Shown here piece after piece: positions 14,432 to 16,625 of a stretch of 16,625 bases of DNA. The first letter of the stretch is position 1; each line of letters opens with the position of its first letter. Made by a program: the position numbers and the translations under genes. Source of the DNA: JAWVZB01 sp033722375. Lineage in GTDB: Bacteria; Actinomycetota; Nitriliruptoria; Nitriliruptorales; Nitriliruptoraceae. Location of the stretch: NCBI GenBank assembly GCA_033722375.1, contig JAWVZB010000070.1, positions 1 through 16,625 of the forward strand, in the 5' to 3' direction. The notes beneath the pieces are model-generated. The model was given only the letters and a program-made list of their open reading frames with translations. It had not been told where the DNA came from and made no database searches.

Positions 14432-16411
14432 GTGCAGCCGTCCGATCTCGAGAACTTCCGAACCGTCGGCGATCCACGCCTGCATCCCGACGGCGAGCGC
14501 ATCGCGTTCGTCGTGAGCCGGATGGACCTCGAGGAGGACACCTACGTCAGCGAGATCTGGGTGTGGGACGGCCACGAGGCCAGGCCGTACACCCACGGTC
14601 CCACCGACAGCTCGCCCCGATGGTCCCCCGACGGGGCTCGGCTCGCGTTCGTCCGGAAGGGGGCCAAGGACGACGACAAGCCACAGGCTGTGGTCATGCC
14701 GGCAGACGGTGGCGAGGCCCGACAGGTGACCGACCTGCCACTCGGGGCGCGGGGGGTGGCGTGGTCCCCGGACTCGTCTCGCTTGGCCGTGGTGGGAACG
14801 GTCTGGCGGGACGACCTGGCCGACCTCGACGACGAGGAGCGCAAGCGCCGCCCGGTGCGGATCACGACGTTCCCCTACCGGGCCGACGACCAGGGCTGGG
14901 TCCATGAGCGGCGCACACACCTGTGGCTCGTCGATCCCGACGGCGTTGACGAGGCCCGGTGCCTGACCGACGGCGACTACGACGAGGCGTCGCCCCGCTG
15001 GCACCCCGACGGCGGCAGCATCGCCTTCCTGTCGCGGCGGCACGAGACCCGCGAGACCGACCCACACACCGGCGTGTACGCGGTCGACGTCGACTCCGAG
15101 GAGATCACCGAGCTCGTGGAGCCGGGAGGCTGGTGGGGCGTGGCCTACGACCCGGACGGGAACCTCCACCTCGAGGGGTTCGTCGACACCTTCGAGTGGC
15201 CCGGCTCGGTGCGGATCTGGCGGGTCGAGGATGGTGAGCCCCGCGATCTGACCGGCCACCTCGATCGCAGCATGGTCTCTCCCGATGGCCCGGTGTTCCT
15301 CGACGACGGCAGCTTCCTGTCGCTGCGGGAGGACCGTGGTCGCGTCGACGTGGTCCGGGTCGCCGCCGACGGAAGCTGTGAGGTCGTCGCGGGCGGCGAT
15401 CGAACCATCACGGGCGTGACCGCCAACGGTGACGGCTCCGTCGTCGCCTACACCGCCAACGAGCCCGGTGACCCCGGCGAGCTCTACCTCCTCGTAGACG
15501 GCGAGGAACGCGTGCTCACGAGCCTCAACGAGGACTTCCGCAGCGACGGCGGGCTCGTCGAGACCCGGTACTTCACCTTCGAGCGGGACGGCGTCGAGAT
15601 CGACGCCTGGGCGCTGGTGCCGGACGGGGACGACGTGCCGCTGCTGTTCAACATCCACGGTGGCCCGACCGCCCAGTACGGGTTCACCTTCTTCGACGAG
15701 TTCCAGGTCTACGCCGGCGCCGGCTACGGCGTCGTCGGGATCAACCCGCGTGGCTCGTCGGGGCGGGGCGACGACTGGGCGCGGGCGGTCAAGGGGGCAT
15801 GGCACGACCTCGAGTCCGTCGACATGCTCGACCTCCGAGCCGCTGTCGACGCGGCGCTGGACCGCTACCCGAGCCTCTCGCGGGAACGCATCGGGATCAT
15901 GGGCGGCTCCTACGGCGGCTACGCGGTGGCCCGGATCCTCGCACAGGACGAGCGGTTCTCCTCCGCCGTCGTCGAGCGTGGACTCCTGGTGTGGCCGTCG
16001 TTCAGCGGAACGTCGGACATCGGCATGTACTTCGACGAGATGTTCCTCGAGACACAAGTGGACGACGACTTCGCGGCCCTGTGGCAGGCGAGCCCGATCG
16101 CGTTCGCCGATCGTGTCGACACCCCGACCCTGATCGTCCACTCCGATTCTGACTTCCGCTGCCCCATCGAGCAGGGCGAGCAGCTCTTCGCTGCCTACAA
16201 GCGGGCCGGGGTCGAGGTCGAGCTCCTGCGGTTCCCCGGCGAGTCACACGAGCTGTCGCGGTCCGGCAAGCCCAAGCACCGCGTCGAGCGCTTCGAGGCG
16301 ATCCTCGAGTGGCACGACCGGTTCCTGTGGCCCGACCGCGTCCCCGACGACGAGGACGCTGAGAAGCCCGACGAGAGCGAGCCGGTCTCCGCTGCCCCCA
16401 AGGTCGGCTGA
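14432..16411 (+). CDS. S9-family (prolyl oligopeptidase / acylaminoacyl-peptidase type) serine peptidase
   Basis: A 659-aa protein with an N-terminal beta-propeller built of WD40/TolB-like blades (about 1-380; repeated patterns such as SPRWSPDGARLAFV, GVAWSPDSSRLAVV and SPRWHPDGGSIAFL) and a C-terminal alpha/beta-hydrolase domain (about 385-640). The likely catalytic triad is S493 in GGSYGGY, D574 in HSDSDFRCP and H606 in ESHELSR. FNIHGGPTAQYG and NPRGSSGRGDDWA are S9C-type motifs. No signal peptide is visible, so it is probably a cytoplasmic enzyme acting on short or N-acylated peptides. GTG start with AGGAG 8 nt upstream. The C-terminus ends in an acidic low-complexity tail. Not part of the conserved upstream block; it seems to have its own promoter. 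Confidence 0.93.
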   Translation: MQPSDLENFRTVGDPRLHPDGERIAFVVSRMDLEEDTYVSEIWVWDGHEARPYTHGPTDSSPRWSPDGARLAFVRKGAKDDDKPQAVVMPADGGEARQVTDLPLGARGVAWSPDSSRLAVVGTVWRDDLADLDDEERKRRPVRITTFPYRADDQGWVHERRTHLWLVDPDGVDEARCLTDGDYDEASPRWHPDGGSIAFLSRRHETRETDPHTGVYAVDVDSEEITELVEPGGWWGVAYDPDGNLHLEGFVDTFEWPGSVRIWRVEDGEPRDLTGHLDRSMVSPDGPVFLDDGSFLSLREDRGRVDVVRVAADGSCEVVAGGDRTITGVTANGDGSVVAYTANEPGDPGELYLLVDGEERVLTSLNEDFRSDGGLVETRYFTFERDGVEIDAWALVPDGDDVPLLFNIHGGPTAQYGFTFFDEFQVYAGAGYGVVGINPRGSSGRGDDWARAVKGAWHDLESVDMLDLRAAVDAALDRYPSLSRERIGIMGGSYGGYAVARILAQDERFSSAVVERGLLVWPSFSGTSDIGMYFDEMFLETQVDDDFAALWQASPIAFADRVDTPTLIVHSDSDFRCPIEQGEQLFAAYKRAGVEVELLRFPGESHELSRSGKPKHRVERFEAILEWHDRFLWPDRVPDDEDAEKPDESEPVSAAPKVG

Positions 16412-16433
16412 CGCGGCACCGGATCGGGTGCGG

Positions 16434-16439
16434 TAGCGT
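16434..16439 (+). promoter_or_regulatory. Candidate -10 for the riboswitch transcript
   Basis: TAGCGT is identical to the proposed -10 elements at 6806 and 14396. No clear -35 lies 16-19 nt upstream. Transcription would start near 16446, shortly before the riboswitch core. Confidence 0.35.
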
Positions 16440-16464
16440 GATCGCCCGCGACCCCGGTCGCGAC

Positions 16465-16600
16465 AACTGAAGACAGCTCCGTTGTGGGGGAAGCCGGTCG
16501 AAGGCCGGCGCTGACCCGCAACCGTAGGTCGGGCACGAGGATGCTCGACGAGCCGGAACACCTGCGACGGAGCGAGCGGCTTCCCTATCCATCGAGGTCT
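16465..16600 (+). ncRNA. Cobalamin (B12) riboswitch
   Basis: Conserved blocks are in order: GGGGGAAGCCGGT (16486-16498), a P4-like GCCGG/CCGGC stem, GCTGACCCGCAACCGTAGG (16510-16528), and the B12-box-like AGCCGGAACACCTGC (16551-16565). A closing 7-bp helix pairs GCTCCGT (16476-16482) with ACGGAGC (16567-16573). The part between the CCGCAAC block and the B12 box is short (about 22 nt), as in compact actinobacterial examples. It would bind a cobalamin and control a gene downstream, probably for B12 transport, synthesis or a B12-independent isozyme. That gene is outside the window. The 3' boundary given is approximate. Confidence 0.88.
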
Positions 16601-16625
16601 GTGGACGGAGCCGGTCGGATCCCTC

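Noticed and set aside
14417..16141. 574-codon open frame on the minus strand
   Set aside because: Antisense to the S9 peptidase, whose catalytic triad and propeller motifs are clear.

Overview
This window is a chromosomal stretch of a high-G+C bacterium, by eye well above 65% G+C, with strong G/C third-position bias and many GTG/TTG starts. The gene content points to the Actinobacteriota: CarD and an IdeR-type repressor that both match their mycobacterial counterparts closely, and an actinobacterial-style short MutY. A Spo0H-type sigma factor and a Firmicutes-like gene order suggest a deep branch, such as Nitriliruptoria, Acidimicrobiia or Thermoleophilia relatives. That placement is inference. 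All real genes are on the + strand and I see no frameshifted gene.

Layout. (1) 1-4134: clpC (AAA+ unfoldase), then an ideR-like iron repressor and mutY, which overlap by 4 nt. (2) 4140-5665: an orphan 85-aa LuxR-type HTH protein preceded by a near-perfect 20-bp palindrome of lux-box shape, then disA (c-di-AMP synthase and DNA-integrity scanner). (3) 5666-6056: a 391-nt gene-free stretch holding a direct repeat, a strong hairpin, terminal inverted repeats and the likely carD promoter; then carD. (4) 6546-6838: a second repeat-rich gap with a 180-nt inverted-repeat element that starts on the carD stop codon. (5) 6839-11340: five genes chained by 4-nt start/stop overlaps: a membrane PIN-TRAM protein (YacL type), ispD, ispF (MEP isoprenoid pathway), a membrane histidine kinase and a NarL-type response regulator. 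(6) 11341-14340: cysS, rlmB and a Spo0H/SigH-type sigma factor. (7) 14341-16411: an S9 prolyl-oligopeptidase-family peptidase. (8) 16412-16625: a cobalamin riboswitch whose regulated gene lies beyond the window.

The order clpC...disA-(carD)-yacL-ispD-ispF-...-cysS-rlmB-sigH matches the Bacillus subtilis block clpC-radA-disA-yacL-ispD-ispF-gltX-cysE-cysS-mrnC-rlmB-yacP-sigH. Here mutY and ideR stand near the radA position, and a two-component system stands where gltX-cysE would be. The block combines protein quality control, DNA-damage sensing and repair, RNA polymerase modulation, isoprenoid synthesis, cysteinyl-tRNA charging and rRNA methylation.

Most of the window is conserved housekeeping. 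The less explained parts are the two similar-sized inverted-repeat elements on either side of carD, the lux-box-like palindrome before the orphan HTH gene, the histidine kinase with a degenerate ATP-binding site, and a possible switching helix in the riboswitch.
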